A stretch of DNA of 64,000 nucleotides from Marinobacter salinisoli (GTDB lineage: Bacteria > Pseudomonadota > Gammaproteobacteria > Pseudomonadales > Oleiphilaceae): NCBI RefSeq assembly GCF_017301335.1, contig NZ_CP071247.1, forward strand, positions 1-64,000. The letters are read 5' to 3'. Below, one piece after another: positions 45,557-54,767 of the stretch. The position numbers were made by a program, and so were the translations under genes. The notes beneath the pieces are model-generated. The model saw nothing but the letters and a program-made list of their open reading frames with translations, did not search any database and was not told where the DNA came from. Every line of letters starts with the position of its first letter. The stretch's first letter is position 1.

Positions 45557-46336
45557 TTACGCCGCCATCGCACGGGTTTCACTTTCCTGTACGTGACGAA
45601 GGATGGCTCCGTTTATGGTTTGCGTGTGGGTAGCAGGCCCCATGTGCCCCATCCCATCCATGATGGTGAGTTCACCATGGGGAATAGCCGTTTGCAGTAG
45701 CAGGTCCGCCATACGCCTGGCATGAGGCTGAGTGGTCTGCCCGACAAAGATCTGAGTCGGCAGTCGGCACTCGATGGTTTCGTAAATGCCCTCGGGCTGA
45801 CTGATGGCCTCCTGGAAGTCCCGGTAAACCATGGGCGCGGCCCTTAACAGCTTGTTTCTGCCGATCTCCGGCAGGTCATTCCAGGCACCCTGCCGGTCCC
45901 AGAAATTGATGAAGGACTCCATTCCAACACTCGGGGAGGCCCCGGACACAAGACGGGAAAGGTCCACGAAATCCCCAAGGAACTTCATATCCTGCTCTTC
46001 CTGTCCGCCTTTGAAGATGGCGGGCAAGACAGGCTCGTAAAACGTGAGGCTCAAAATGCAGTGGGGAATCGTTCTTAGAATCTCCAGTGCTACGGAGCTG
46101 CCGAAGGAATGCGCGACCAGGTGTACGGGACCATGTCGTCTGATGCCCTTAACCAAAGGACTGGCCCGATACGCCAAACTGGGACGTTCCGGTAAGGCAA
46201 CCGACGCCGCCTTGCCGTAGCCCATAAGGTCGGGCGTGAATACCGTTCTCTGCCCGGCGCATTGTTCTTTAAGAGAGCGCCAGATAGCGCCGGAACTGGC
46301 AGAGCCATGAATGGCCATAATGGGAAAGCGTTGCAT
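45557..46336 (-). CDS. Alpha/beta-fold hydrolase
   Basis: 259 residues. Oxyanion segment HGSASSGAIW (10-19), nucleophile Ser77 in AHSFGSS (a variant of GxSxG with Ala first) and the C-terminal His in GMGHMGP. A cap domain lies between. The substrate is unknown; similar proteins hydrolyse small esters or act as haloperoxidase-like enzymes. It lies between the CadC-like regulator and the MddA-like gene, all on one strand, so its role may connect to thiol or sulfide metabolism, which is inference. Confidence 0.82.
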   Translation of the reverse strand: MQRFPIMAIHGSASSGAIWRSLKEQCAGQRTVFTPDLMGYGKAASVALPERPSLAYRASPLVKGIRRHGPVHLVAHSFGSSVALEILRTIPHCILSLTFYEPVLPAIFKGGQEEQDMKFLGDFVDLSRLVSGASPSVGMESFINFWDRQGAWNDLPEIGRNKLLRAAPMVYRDFQEAISQPEGIYETIECRLPTQIFVGQTTQPHARRMADLLLQTAIPHGELTIMDGMGHMGPATHTQTINGAILRHVQESETRAMAA

Positions 46337-46445
46337 AAATCACCTCGTGCTTTGCGTGTTGCCGGAGAGGTTATTTAGGCAAATGGCCAAAACAGCCGCT
46401 TGAAGATTTCCTGGGGAATTCTGGAGAAGTCGTGGAAATGGAGAT

Positions 46446-47984
46446 TCAAAGCCCCAGACGGCTGAATGCCGCCTGAATTCGCTGGCGAACAACACCCGGA
46501 CTGAACTGCAGTGCCCGGAAAAAATAATCACTATCAATATCGGGTTTTCGCCCCCTGGCCTTTCTCAGCCAAGTTTCCGCCTGATCACTGGCGCCGTCCA
46601 TGGCGCACGTGGCAGCCGCCAGCAAATCCATGACCGGTATAGCCCCTGGCTGGCACGCGGCCTTCACGGCCCATAGGCGAGCATTGGCCACATCGCCATC
46701 GGCGATGTAAGAGAAGGCCCGAATGCCGTAGAACCCATAAAGGAACGGGTCCAGTGGGCTCAGTGATACGGCCTGTTCGGAATCCTGGTAACCCCTGAGT
46801 TCCTCACTGGCCATCAGGGACGCCAAGCCATGGGCATAATAGCCCTGAGCGTAGTTCGGATTGAGGGCCACCGCCCGTTCCAGCCAAGGTAAGCTGGCCG
46901 TGGGATCACCAGATAGCCAGTGCGTTCGCCCCATCACGAAATTCGCCATGGGGTCCAGGCTATCCAGCTCGATACTGCGCTCGGCACTTTCCCTGGCGAT
47001 GCGCACCGAGGTATCCCGATCCACCCCCTTGTATGCGTTAAAGGCATTTTGAAATTCCGCTGCCGACAGGCCGGCATGAGCTCGGGCAAAACCGGGTTCC
47101 AGCTCGACGGCCCGGCGAAATAACGTGGTGGCTGCCTGATTATCTTTTTCAGTAAAACGAAACAGGTGCGAGATACCGAGATGGTAGCTCTCCCAAGTGT
47201 CCAGGTTATCGGGAGATTTGAGTTTGGCGCGCTGCACTTCGTGGGCCGAGATCTGCAGTTCAAAAGCAGCAATGGTTCGGGTAACGATATCCGAGCGCAC
47301 TTCGTGCACATCGTCCAGCGAACCGGTTATTCGCTCGGCCCAGAGTACCGACTCAGCGGCCATATCAATAAGTTCAAAATTGATGGCAAGCTCTTTGCCG
47401 TCTATTTCCAGACAGCCAGCCAGGCAATAGCGGGCATGGGTTAACCGGTGCATCTCGGCATAGGACATACCAGCTGCCGTTAACCGGAAAGCACTGGCCC
47501 GGGCAATGACCTTCAGCCAGCGCAACCGCGACAATCCGGTGATGATGTCGTGGGCCAGGCCCTGCGACAACACCGCCTGTTTGACATCGTTGCCCAGCAG
47601 AGTAAAAGGCAGAACCACTATGGAAGGTCGCTGATCTGCGCAGCCACCGGTGGAAGGCCGAACATCATCCTCGACGACCTCGCCCACAAACCGGAAGCCA
47701 AAACCGTGAATGGTTTTTATCAGCGCCTGAGCTTTGCCATCATCGCCGATGGCGTGGCGGGCGCTCTTGATACGGCTGGATAACGCCGAGTCCGACACCA
47801 CTCGCCCCGGCCAGACCATCGCCATGAGGTCGTCCTTAGCAACCGTCCGCTCCCGGTTTTCGATCAGGGCCTTGAGGACGGAAAAAACCTGGGGCTCAAC
47901 CGCGACGGGCCGGTTGTCGCACAGCAGTTCGTGCCGGGCAAGGTCCAAGCGAAAGTTGCCAAAACGATAAACCGAGGCGGGCAC
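46446..47984 (-). CDS. CadC/HilA-like regulator with TPR region
   Basis: 512 residues. An OmpR/PhoB-type winged helix (about 5-100: YRFGNFRLDLARHELLCDNR, VWPGRVVSDSALSSRIKSAR, IHGFGFRFVGEV) is followed by a TolB/FlgO-like domain (RPSIVVLPFTLLGNDVKQAV) and tetratricopeptide-type helices (ELEPGFARAHAGLSAAEFQN; VALNPNYAQGYYAHGLA). No receiver domain and no transmembrane helix are visible, so it is soluble. Probably controls the adjacent hydrolase and mddA-like genes. Confidence 0.85.
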   Translation of the reverse strand: MPASVYRFGNFRLDLARHELLCDNRPVAVEPQVFSVLKALIENRERTVAKDDLMAMVWPGRVVSDSALSSRIKSARHAIGDDGKAQALIKTIHGFGFRFVGEVVEDDVRPSTGGCADQRPSIVVLPFTLLGNDVKQAVLSQGLAHDIITGLSRLRWLKVIARASAFRLTAAGMSYAEMHRLTHARYCLAGCLEIDGKELAINFELIDMAAESVLWAERITGSLDDVHEVRSDIVTRTIAAFELQISAHEVQRAKLKSPDNLDTWESYHLGISHLFRFTEKDNQAATTLFRRAVELEPGFARAHAGLSAAEFQNAFNAYKGVDRDTSVRIARESAERSIELDSLDPMANFVMGRTHWLSGDPTASLPWLERAVALNPNYAQGYYAHGLASLMASEELRGYQDSEQAVSLSPLDPFLYGFYGIRAFSYIADGDVANARLWAVKAACQPGAIPVMDLLAAATCAMDGASDQAETWLRKARGRKPDIDSDYFFRALQFSPGVVRQRIQAAFSRLGL

Positions 47985-48253
47985 CTAAGAGCCTCCTTGA
48001 GCGACTGGCGTTTGCTTTTCAAACAAACCTAGTCCAGAAAGCGATTAAGCGCCCCAAGCGCTCGTTCTTCTCAAGAATATGCGCTTCACTGAAAAAGGCG
48101 CAAAGCACGATCTCGAGGCTCACGCCCCAAGGGTGTCTCAGTGCCAGCTCCATAGCTATACCCTTATCCAACTTTTCCGGCATTCCGGGGCGCTCATACC
48201 GGAGCGACATTGGTCGACGGGGCATGCGCCTTTGGCAGGGTGGCCTGCCCCCG
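47985..48253. other. Intergenic region between the regulator and bioA
   Basis: This non-coding stretch of about 270 bases has no supported gene. A minus-strand frame at 48019-48288 (89 codons, with LDKGIAMELALRHPWGVSLE) has some protein-like composition but no recognisable family or ribosome site. It may be a fragment of an old gene. Confidence 0.4.
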
Positions 48254-48285
48254 CTGTTAACTGTATTATCCGCCGAGGTTAACAG
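48254..48285 (+). promoter_or_regulatory. BirA-type operator upstream of bioA
   Basis: CTGTTAAC and GTTAACAG are perfect inverted arms separated by 16 bases, ending 39 bases before the bioA ATG. Long-spaced GTTAAC/GTTTAC palindromes are the form of biotin-repressor (BirA) operators. A -10-like TATTAT (48264-48269) sits inside the spacer, ideal for repression. Confidence 0.65.
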
Positions 48286-48324
48286 CACTCATTCAGTAAC
48301 TCTCAGCGTCACCGGAGACCACAC

Positions 48325-49674
48325 ATGCGCAACGCCGATCTCGTCGCTCGCGATCTCAAAGCCGTATGGCATCCCTGCACCCAGATGAAAGATCACGAAA
48401 GCCTGCCACTGGTGCCTATCAAAAAAGGCAGCGGTGTCTGGCTGGAAGACTTTGATGGCAACCGCTATATCGACGCAGTCAGCTCCTGGTGGGTGAATCT
48501 GTTTGGCCACGCCAATCCGCGCATCAACGCCGCTATTCAGGAGCAGATCGGACAGCTGGAACACGTGATTCTGGCCGGTTTCAGCCACGAACCGGTGGTC
48601 AATCTTTCCGAGCGTCTGATTGAGGTGACGCCGGCAGGGTTAAACAAATGCTTCTATGCCGACAATGGTTCCTCGGCCATCGAAGCCGCGCTCAAGATGA
48701 GTTACCACTACTGGAAGAACCACGGCAAACCGTCCAAGAAAAACTTCGTCAACCTGAGCAACAGTTACCATGGCGAAACCCTGGGCGCCCTGGCGCTGGG
48801 GGATGTGGCGCTCTACAAGGACACCTACCAGCCCTTGCTGATGGAAGTGCTCACCGCGCCGTCACCTGACGCCTACAACAAAGAACCGGGCGAGACCGAC
48901 GAAGCCTACGCCTTGCGCCAGTTTGAAGCCATGGAGCAACTGCTGGCCGAAAAGCACGAGGAAATCTGCGCCGTCGTCGTGGAACCGCTGGTACAGTGCG
49001 CCGGCAGCATGCGCATGCACCACCCGATCTATCACACCAAACTCCGCGAGGCCTGCAACCGCTATGGCGTGCACCTGATCGCGGATGAGATTGCCGTGGG
49101 CTTTGGCCGGACCGGTACCCTGTTCGCCTGCGAGCAGGCTGGTATCACTCCCGACTTCATGTGTCTGTCCAAAGGCCTGACCGCCGGCTACCTGCCCCTG
49201 TCGGTGGTACTGACAACCAACGACGTTTACGATGCGTTCTACGACGATTACGAAACCCTGCGGGCTTTCCTGCATTCCCACAGCTACACCGGCAACCCGA
49301 TTGGCTGCGCTGTGGCGCTGGCCACGCTGGATATCTTCCGGGACGACAACGTGATCGAGAACAACCGCCGGTTGTCGGCATGCATGGCGGAGAGTGTTGC
49401 CCACCTCGCAGATCATCCCCACGTCGGGGATATTCGCCAGCACGGCATGACCCTGGCGGTGGAAATGGTGAAGGACAAAGCCTCGAAAACCCCGTTCCCC
49501 TGGCAGGAACGTCGCGGTATCCGGGTGTACCAGCACGCACTGACGCGGGAGTCCTTGCTCCGCCCCCTGGGTAATGTGGTTTACTTCATGCCGCCGTACG
49601 TCATCACCGAGGATCAGATCCGGCATCTGGCCCAGGTGGCGACCGAAGGTATTGATATCGCCGTTCGAGACTGA
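48325..49674 (+). CDS. bioA: Adenosylmethionine-8-amino-7-oxononanoate aminotransferase
   Basis: 449 residues, a class III PLP aminotransferase making diaminopelargonate for biotin, with SAM as amino donor. The N-terminus is DLKAVWHPCTQMKDHESLPL, the BioA signature. PLP-binding elements: SSWWVNLFGHANPRIN, NGSSAIEAALKM, ADEIAVGFGRTG and the Schiff-base lysine in CLSKGLTAGYLP near residue 282. Under a BirA-like operator; rsmE follows after 17 bases. SAM use links it to the metK cluster only by metabolism. Confidence 0.95.
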   Translation: MRNADLVARDLKAVWHPCTQMKDHESLPLVPIKKGSGVWLEDFDGNRYIDAVSSWWVNLFGHANPRINAAIQEQIGQLEHVILAGFSHEPVVNLSERLIEVTPAGLNKCFYADNGSSAIEAALKMSYHYWKNHGKPSKKNFVNLSNSYHGETLGALALGDVALYKDTYQPLLMEVLTAPSPDAYNKEPGETDEAYALRQFEAMEQLLAEKHEEICAVVVEPLVQCAGSMRMHHPIYHTKLREACNRYGVHLIADEIAVGFGRTGTLFACEQAGITPDFMCLSKGLTAGYLPLSVVLTTNDVYDAFYDDYETLRAFLHSHSYTGNPIGCAVALATLDIFRDDNVIENNRRLSACMAESVAHLADHPHVGDIRQHGMTLAVEMVKDKASKTPFPWQERRGIRVYQHALTRESLLRPLGNVVYFMPPYVITEDQIRHLAQVATEGIDIAVRD

Positions 49675-49691
49675 CACAGGACCCACACACC

Positions 49692-50432
49692 ATGCGCATC
49701 CCCCGCATCTACACCGACGCCCCTCTGGGCCAGGGTGCCACAACGGAACTGGATGAAAACGCCGCCCAACATGTGGGCCGGGTGCTGCGCATGCAACCGG
49801 GCCAGGAATTGCTCCTGTTCAATGGCGATGGCAAGGACTACCCGGCCACCATCACCGAATCCGGTAAGAAGCGGGTTGAGGTTGCGGTGGGCACACCGGC
49901 CGACAATCCGACCGAATCCGGATTGCAGATCGTTCTCGGGCAAACCCTGTCCAAGGGTGACCGCATGGATTACGCGGTTCAGAAAGCGGTTGAAATGGGG
50001 GTGACCCAGATTGTGCCGCTCACCACCGAGCGCTGCGACGTCCGACTCAAAGGCGACCGGGAAGAAAAACGCCTGCGCCACTGGCAGTCCGTAGCCGTCA
50101 GTGCCGCTGAACAGTGTGGCCGCGCCCGGGTCCCTGACATCCACCCGGTGATGACAGTCGACCAGTGGCTGGAATTCAGCCGCGAGTGCGATCTGCGTCT
50201 GGTTCTGCACCACCGAACGGAACAATCCCTGCAATCCATGACTCCTCCCTCGCAGGTCGCGCTGATGATCGGACCGGAAGGCGGGCTGAGTGCCGAGGAG
50301 ATTACCCGGGCCGAAGCGGCCGGATTTCTGCCCGTCGCCCTTGGCCCGAGGGTGCTGCGTACCGAAACCGCGCCCGTGGCCGCCATCGCCCTCTGCCAGT
50401 GGCTGTGGGGCGACTTTGGCGACAGCGCCTGA
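49692..50432 (+). CDS. rsmE: 16S rRNA (uracil1498-N3)-methyltransferase
   Basis: 246 residues, a SPOUT-knot methyltransferase with an N-terminal PUA-like domain (RIPRIYTDAPLGQGATTELD, HVGRVLRMQPGQELLLFNGD). The knot motifs are visible: VQKAVEMGVTQIVPLTTERC, LMIGPEGGLSAEEITRAEA and LGPRVLRTETAPVAAIALCQ. It modifies U1498 of 16S rRNA. Probably co-transcribed with bioA, 17 bases upstream, an arrangement common in gammaproteobacteria. Confidence 0.95.
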   Translation: MRIPRIYTDAPLGQGATTELDENAAQHVGRVLRMQPGQELLLFNGDGKDYPATITESGKKRVEVAVGTPADNPTESGLQIVLGQTLSKGDRMDYAVQKAVEMGVTQIVPLTTERCDVRLKGDREEKRLRHWQSVAVSAAEQCGRARVPDIHPVMTVDQWLEFSRECDLRLVLHHRTEQSLQSMTPPSQVALMIGPEGGLSAEEITRAEAAGFLPVALGPRVLRTETAPVAAIALCQWLWGDFGDSA

Positions 50433-50582
50433 ACAAGGCCGTACCGCCGTCTCAGACTGGCATCCAAGTCATTGACAGTACTCGCACCGATCCACATGAT
50501 GCTGGGTCAATGCCCGTAGTTTCGAGCGCCTGCCCCACAGGTCAAAAAACGATACTAAAGAATCACCTAGCGCGAGTTCCGG

Positions 50583-51812
50583 ATGACGAGTTTGCTCACC
50601 AACCCTGAGTTCTGGCAATACCTCAGTATCCCCGTTATTGCCGCCCTGATCGGTTGGACCACCAACTGGCTGGCGATAAAAATGACGTTTTACCCGCTCG
50701 AATTCATCGGCAAACCACCGATTTTCGGCTGGCAGGGGATCATTCCCTCCAAGGCCCGGAAAATGGCGGCCATAAGCGTGGATGCCACCATCGCCAAGAT
50801 CGGCACGGTGGATGAAATCTTCCAGCAGATCGACCCCAAGGTACTGGCGACCCACATTATCAGTTCAGTGGATCCCCGCATTGAGGAATACGTGGATGAG
50901 ATGATGGCCAGGGAGCACCCCACCTTCTGGGAGAACCTGCCCTCCTCGGCCCGCAAGATGGTGTACGAGCGGGTGCGCAAGTCCACTCCGCAACTGGTCG
51001 ATAACCTGGTGGGCGATATCTCGGACAACATCGAGGACCTGCTGGACATCAAGGGTATGGTGATCGACCGCCTCGCCCGGGACAAACGTCTGTTGAACCG
51101 GATTTTCCTGGAGTGTGGCGAGGTGGAGTTCCGCTTCATCATCAACTCCGGCCTGTACTTCGGTTTTTTGTTTGGTCTCATTCAAATGGCCGTTTGGTAC
51201 GTTTATCCGGCCTGGTGGGTATTGCCCTTCTTCGGACTGCTGGTGGGCTGGGCCACCAACTGGATCGCGCTGAATGTTATCTTCCGTCCGCTGCACGCCA
51301 AAAAGGTGGGGCCGTTCAAGGTTCAGGGGCTGTTCCTGAAGCGCCAGCCCGAAGTGGCCGAGTCGTTCTGCCATATCGTGACCCACGAAATCCTCACGGT
51401 GGGCAACATCATCCGGGCGATTATGGATGGCCCCAAGGGCGACCGGGCCCGCAACATGGTCAAAAAGCACATCAAACCGCTGGTGGATGAAACCGCAGGC
51501 ATGGGCAAGGCCCTGACCCAGGTTGCTTTCGGCCCCACCGGCTTTGCCACCCTGAAGAATCAGGTCGGTGAAAAAGCCATCGAGATCTCGAAAACCTCTT
51601 TCACTAACCCGGTGTTCGAACAGGACCGGGCACGGGCGGTGGAATCGATTATGGTGGAGCGCATGACGGCGCTGTCTTCAGAGGAGTTTCAGGATCTGCT
51701 GAGGCCCTGCTTCCAGGAAGATGAGATCAAGCTGATACTGGTCGGTGCCTTCCTGGGGATGACCGCCGGTATCTGCCAACTGGTCTTCGTATTCGGGCAC
51801 GCCGCGCTGTAA
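50583..51812 (+). CDS. DUF445 membrane protein
   Basis: 409 residues. A first membrane segment (about 10-30, IPVIAALIGWTTNWLAIKMT), a long soluble helical part, and a second membrane pair (about 190-225, GLYFGFLFGLIQMAVWYVYP) with the repeat motif GWATNWIALNVIFRPL, then a last helix near the C-terminus (VGAFLGMTAGICQLVFVFGH). Two copies of GW(T/A)TNW mark the internal duplication. The function of this family is unknown; it is an inner-membrane protein. Confidence 0.85.
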   Translation: MTSLLTNPEFWQYLSIPVIAALIGWTTNWLAIKMTFYPLEFIGKPPIFGWQGIIPSKARKMAAISVDATIAKIGTVDEIFQQIDPKVLATHIISSVDPRIEEYVDEMMAREHPTFWENLPSSARKMVYERVRKSTPQLVDNLVGDISDNIEDLLDIKGMVIDRLARDKRLLNRIFLECGEVEFRFIINSGLYFGFLFGLIQMAVWYVYPAWWVLPFFGLLVGWATNWIALNVIFRPLHAKKVGPFKVQGLFLKRQPEVAESFCHIVTHEILTVGNIIRAIMDGPKGDRARNMVKKHIKPLVDETAGMGKALTQVAFGPTGFATLKNQVGEKAIEISKTSFTNPVFEQDRARAVESIMVERMTALSSEEFQDLLRPCFQEDEIKLILVGAFLGMTAGICQLVFVFGHAAL

Positions 51813-51841
51813 CGGCGCACCGGGCTCAGGCGGCCGCGATT

Positions 51842-53257
51842 TTATTCAGGCCGGGCCGCCTCTTCATCCCGTTTGGCTCGCGTTTCAACTTGCTGAGCCT
51901 TGTTGCCATCCTGCTCAGCAATCTCAATTCCCTCTTTCACGGCGCGGTCGACCTGGTCCGGGTCCTTGGCAAGTTCGGCAAAGGTCTTATCAAACAGGTC
52001 GTGTTCACCCCGGATCTCCCGCAGTGGTATTGGAAACGGCAACCGGTCCACCACCCCATCCTCATCCTGGCGGACTGCGGTCAGCACATCGTCAATGGTT
52101 ATGCGGTCCAGAACCCGGCCGGGCACCAGTTGATCGCCCTGACGCCCGGCCAGCGACAGCAACCCTGCCCGAATCAGTTTGTCACTCACGCCCCGGGTCA
52201 CTTCACCGGGCACGCGCAGCCGCTGCTCCAGCGCCTCCTGCTGGGGAGCGGGCTCTCCCTTACTGAACGGCACGGATACCAGCCACATGAGCGAGAGCGC
52301 CACTTTCTCCTGCAACTCCGGCGCGAGTTGCACCTGCCGGCGCTTGGCCACCGACCCCGGATTCTGCAGATAGAAAGTCAGGCTGGCGCCAAGCAGCAGG
52401 ATCATCCAGTTCAGGTAGGTCCAGATCAGCAGGATGATGCCGATGGCAAAGCTGGAATAAATGGCCGCGTATTTCGCAGAGCCGGCAACGAAGGAAGCGA
52501 ACAGCATGCCCCCCGCCTGCCAGGACACCCCGGCAACCAGCCCGCCGATAAAGGCATACCGGAGTTTGACCCGGGTATTGGGCATGAAGATGTAGACGAA
52601 GGTGAAAGCACCAACCACCAGCAGGAACGGGGTTAACCGGCTCACCATCAGGATGGCCGAACCGAACGGTTCAATAGCGAGCAGCTTCTGAACCAGCTCC
52701 GAAGAGAAGATGGTGGCGCTCACGCCAATGGCCGAAACCATGAGCAAAGGCCCCACCATGATCACACTCAGGTAATTACTGAAGCGCTGGGCCAGCGAGC
52801 GCATGTCCGGCACGCGCCAGATCATGTTGAAGGAGCGCTCGATCTTCTGCAGCAGGGATACAACGGTATACACCAGAAGCGCCAGACCAAGAGAGCCGAG
52901 AACCCCGACCTTCATGTTATCCACAAAACCGAGAATCTGCTCGGCGATCTGCACCCCCTGGGGGCCCATGGGCTCGAAAAACTGGAACAGGAAGGGCTCC
53001 ATCCGCTGATGCACGCCCATCGCTTTCAGCACCGAAAAACTCAATGCCAGCAGGGGCACAATGCTCAGCAGGGTGGTGTAAACCAGGCCCATGGCGTGGA
53101 GGGTCAGGAGCCCGCTGACCAGATCCCGGATCAGCGCATAGGAGGTGCGACCGATCTTGTACAGCCAGGTCCAGGGCCACTGGGTTGGTGGCGTGGGGTT
53201 GGCAAGAATCCAGTTTTCAGCGGCCTTGAGCCGATCTCTCATTTGGGAAGAAGCCAC
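51842..53257 (-). CDS. YihY/UPF0761 family inner-membrane protein
   Basis: 471 residues. Six transmembrane helices (about 45-330), with FSVLKAMGVHQRMEPFLFQF, IERSFNMIWRVPDMRSLAQR and the conserved GGLVAGVSWQAGGMLFASFV, followed by a cytoplasmic C-terminal domain (330-471) ending in a charged Lys/Glu/Arg tail. Despite the old ribonuclease BN label, the family has no proven enzyme activity. The start is GTG at 53257 with AGGATGG upstream; an internal ATG at 53242 has no ribosome site. Confidence 0.87.
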   Translation of the reverse strand: MASSQMRDRLKAAENWILANPTPPTQWPWTWLYKIGRTSYALIRDLVSGLLTLHAMGLVYTTLLSIVPLLALSFSVLKAMGVHQRMEPFLFQFFEPMGPQGVQIAEQILGFVDNMKVGVLGSLGLALLVYTVVSLLQKIERSFNMIWRVPDMRSLAQRFSNYLSVIMVGPLLMVSAIGVSATIFSSELVQKLLAIEPFGSAILMVSRLTPFLLVVGAFTFVYIFMPNTRVKLRYAFIGGLVAGVSWQAGGMLFASFVAGSAKYAAIYSSFAIGIILLIWTYLNWMILLLGASLTFYLQNPGSVAKRRQVQLAPELQEKVALSLMWLVSVPFSKGEPAPQQEALEQRLRVPGEVTRGVSDKLIRAGLLSLAGRQGDQLVPGRVLDRITIDDVLTAVRQDEDGVVDRLPFPIPLREIRGEHDLFDKTFAELAKDPDQVDRAVKEGIEIAEQDGNKAQQVETRAKRDEEAARPE

Positions 53258-53321
53258 TCACCATCCTGTTGTCCGGGGGTTTTGTACAGGATATCAGTCA
53301 GATACCCAACTCAACAGAGTA

Positions 53322-53338
53322 TGGTCAATTCCAGACCA
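53322..53338. promoter_or_regulatory. Inverted repeat upstream of the FadL/OmpP1 gene
   Basis: TGGTC-N7-GACCA lies 116 bases before the porin gene, in the divergent yihY-fadL region (53258-53453). Arms are short, so this is only a candidate operator. Confidence 0.3.
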
Positions 53339-53453
53339 AATGCGAACCAAACCCAAAAGCATAACTATATCTCAGCTTTTCACTTCCGGTTATAAATCAT
53401 TTCCTGTAAAACCGTCGCCGAAATTGACGATTTTTCCGAACAGGTGTTCATTT

Positions 53454-54707
53454 ATGCGTCTGCAGTATTCGCTGGCCCTCGTTGCGGCCACCACCATGAT
53501 TCCGGGAGCCGCGCTGGCAACCAACGGATATTTTGCCCACGGCTATGGCACCATCAATAAAGGCATGGCCGGTGCAGGCGTCGCGCTGTCCCAGGACAGC
53601 ATTGCCTCCGCCACCAATCCGGCCGGCATGGCCTTTGTCGGGAACCGGATCGACGGCGGCCTGGAAGTGTTTTCCCCACGTCGCCAGTACGAAGTGGAAG
53701 GCGACGTTCTGCCGCAGCCGGCGTTTTCACTGCAGCCGGGCACCTATGACAGCAGCCGTAATGGCTTTGTTATTCCTCACCTGGGCTTTAACCGCCAGCT
53801 CAACGAAAATCACGCTCTCGGCCTGTCGGTCTTTGCCAACGGTGGCATGAACACCTCCTACCCTGGCACAAACGGCGGACCGTTCTACGGCGGCCACACG
53901 GGCGTGGATCTGAAGCAGGTGTTCATCGCTCCGACCTGGTCCTGGGAATTCACCGACAATCAAGCCTTCGGGATTTCCCCGCTGTTTGCCTACCAGCAGT
54001 TCGAGGCCAAAGGGCTCGGTGCGTTTTCGAACTTTTCATCCGATCCCGCTGCCGTCACCAATAACGGCACCGACGACGCCTGGGGTTATGGTTTCCAGGT
54101 TGGCTGGCAGGGGCAAATCACCGACACCCTGCGCGGCGGCGTCAGCTGGCGCAATATCCTGCACATGAACGAATTCGACAAGTATCGGGGCCTGTTCGCC
54201 GAGCAGGGTGACTTTGATATTCCACAGATGTTCAAGGCCGGGATTGCCTGGTCCGGGCTTCAGGACCACTGGTTCCTGCTGGACCTGCAGCACATCCGCT
54301 ACAGCGAAATCGACAGCGTCGGTAACCCGTTGCTGCCGAATCTGCAGACCGCCCAGCTCGGCGATGACGATGGAGCCGGTTTTGGCTGGGACGACATGAC
54401 CGTCTTCAAACTGGGCTGGCAATGGCAGCAGACGCCCGAGCATGCCTGGCGCGCCGGTGTCAGCTATGGAGAAAACCCAATCTCCGACGAAGACGTGCTG
54501 TTCAACATCCTCGCTCCGGGCGTACAGGAATGGCACCTCACAGGCGGCTTTACTCACCACCTTGCCGCCGACCTCCAGCTCTCCGGCATGGTGTTTTACT
54601 CGCCGGCGAAAGAGGTATCCGGACCCAATCCGCTGTCGCCCAACCAGACCATCGCCCTGGAGATGTATCAGTTTGGTGCCTCTGCCAGCGTTGGCTGGAC
54701 CTTCTGA
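53454..54707 (+). CDS. FadL/OmpP1-family outer-membrane transporter
   Basis: 417 residues. The ATG at 53454 gives a signal peptide (MRLQYSLALVAATTMIPGAA, ending ALA), followed by TNGYFAHGYGTINKGMAGAG and ALSQDSIASATNPAGMAFVG, the hatch-domain signature of the OmpP1/FadL/TodX family. The rest is a beta barrel ending in an aromatic residue (ASVGWTF). Members let long-chain fatty acids or hydrocarbons cross the outer membrane, which suits an alkane degrader. The longer frame from 53145 is not coding before the signal. A strong terminator follows. Confidence 0.92.
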   Translation: MRLQYSLALVAATTMIPGAALATNGYFAHGYGTINKGMAGAGVALSQDSIASATNPAGMAFVGNRIDGGLEVFSPRRQYEVEGDVLPQPAFSLQPGTYDSSRNGFVIPHLGFNRQLNENHALGLSVFANGGMNTSYPGTNGGPFYGGHTGVDLKQVFIAPTWSWEFTDNQAFGISPLFAYQQFEAKGLGAFSNFSSDPAAVTNNGTDDAWGYGFQVGWQGQITDTLRGGVSWRNILHMNEFDKYRGLFAEQGDFDIPQMFKAGIAWSGLQDHWFLLDLQHIRYSEIDSVGNPLLPNLQTAQLGDDDGAGFGWDDMTVFKLGWQWQQTPEHAWRAGVSYGENPISDEDVLFNILAPGVQEWHLTGGFTHHLAADLQLSGMVFYSPAKEVSGPNPLSPNQTIALEMYQFGASASVGWTF

Positions 54708-54731
54708 GAAAAACACCGGACGATTTCATTT

Positions 54732-54758
54732 GCCCCGACTCTGCCGGGGCTTTTTTTT
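54732..54758 (+). terminator. Rho-independent terminator of the FadL/OmpP1 gene
   Basis: GCCCCG and CGGGGC form a 6-bp stem with a seven-base loop, followed by eight Ts, 25 bases after the stop. Confidence 0.9.
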
Positions 54759-54767
54759 GCCATCCAA

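Noticed and set aside
46650..46664. TGGCACG-like sigma-54 element
   Set aside because: The -12 part is CTTC rather than TTGC, and it lies within the CadC-like coding region.
48019..48288. 89-codon minus-strand frame upstream of bioA
   Set aside because: No family match, no ribosome site, and it overlaps the BirA-like operator; kept only as a note on the intergenic region.
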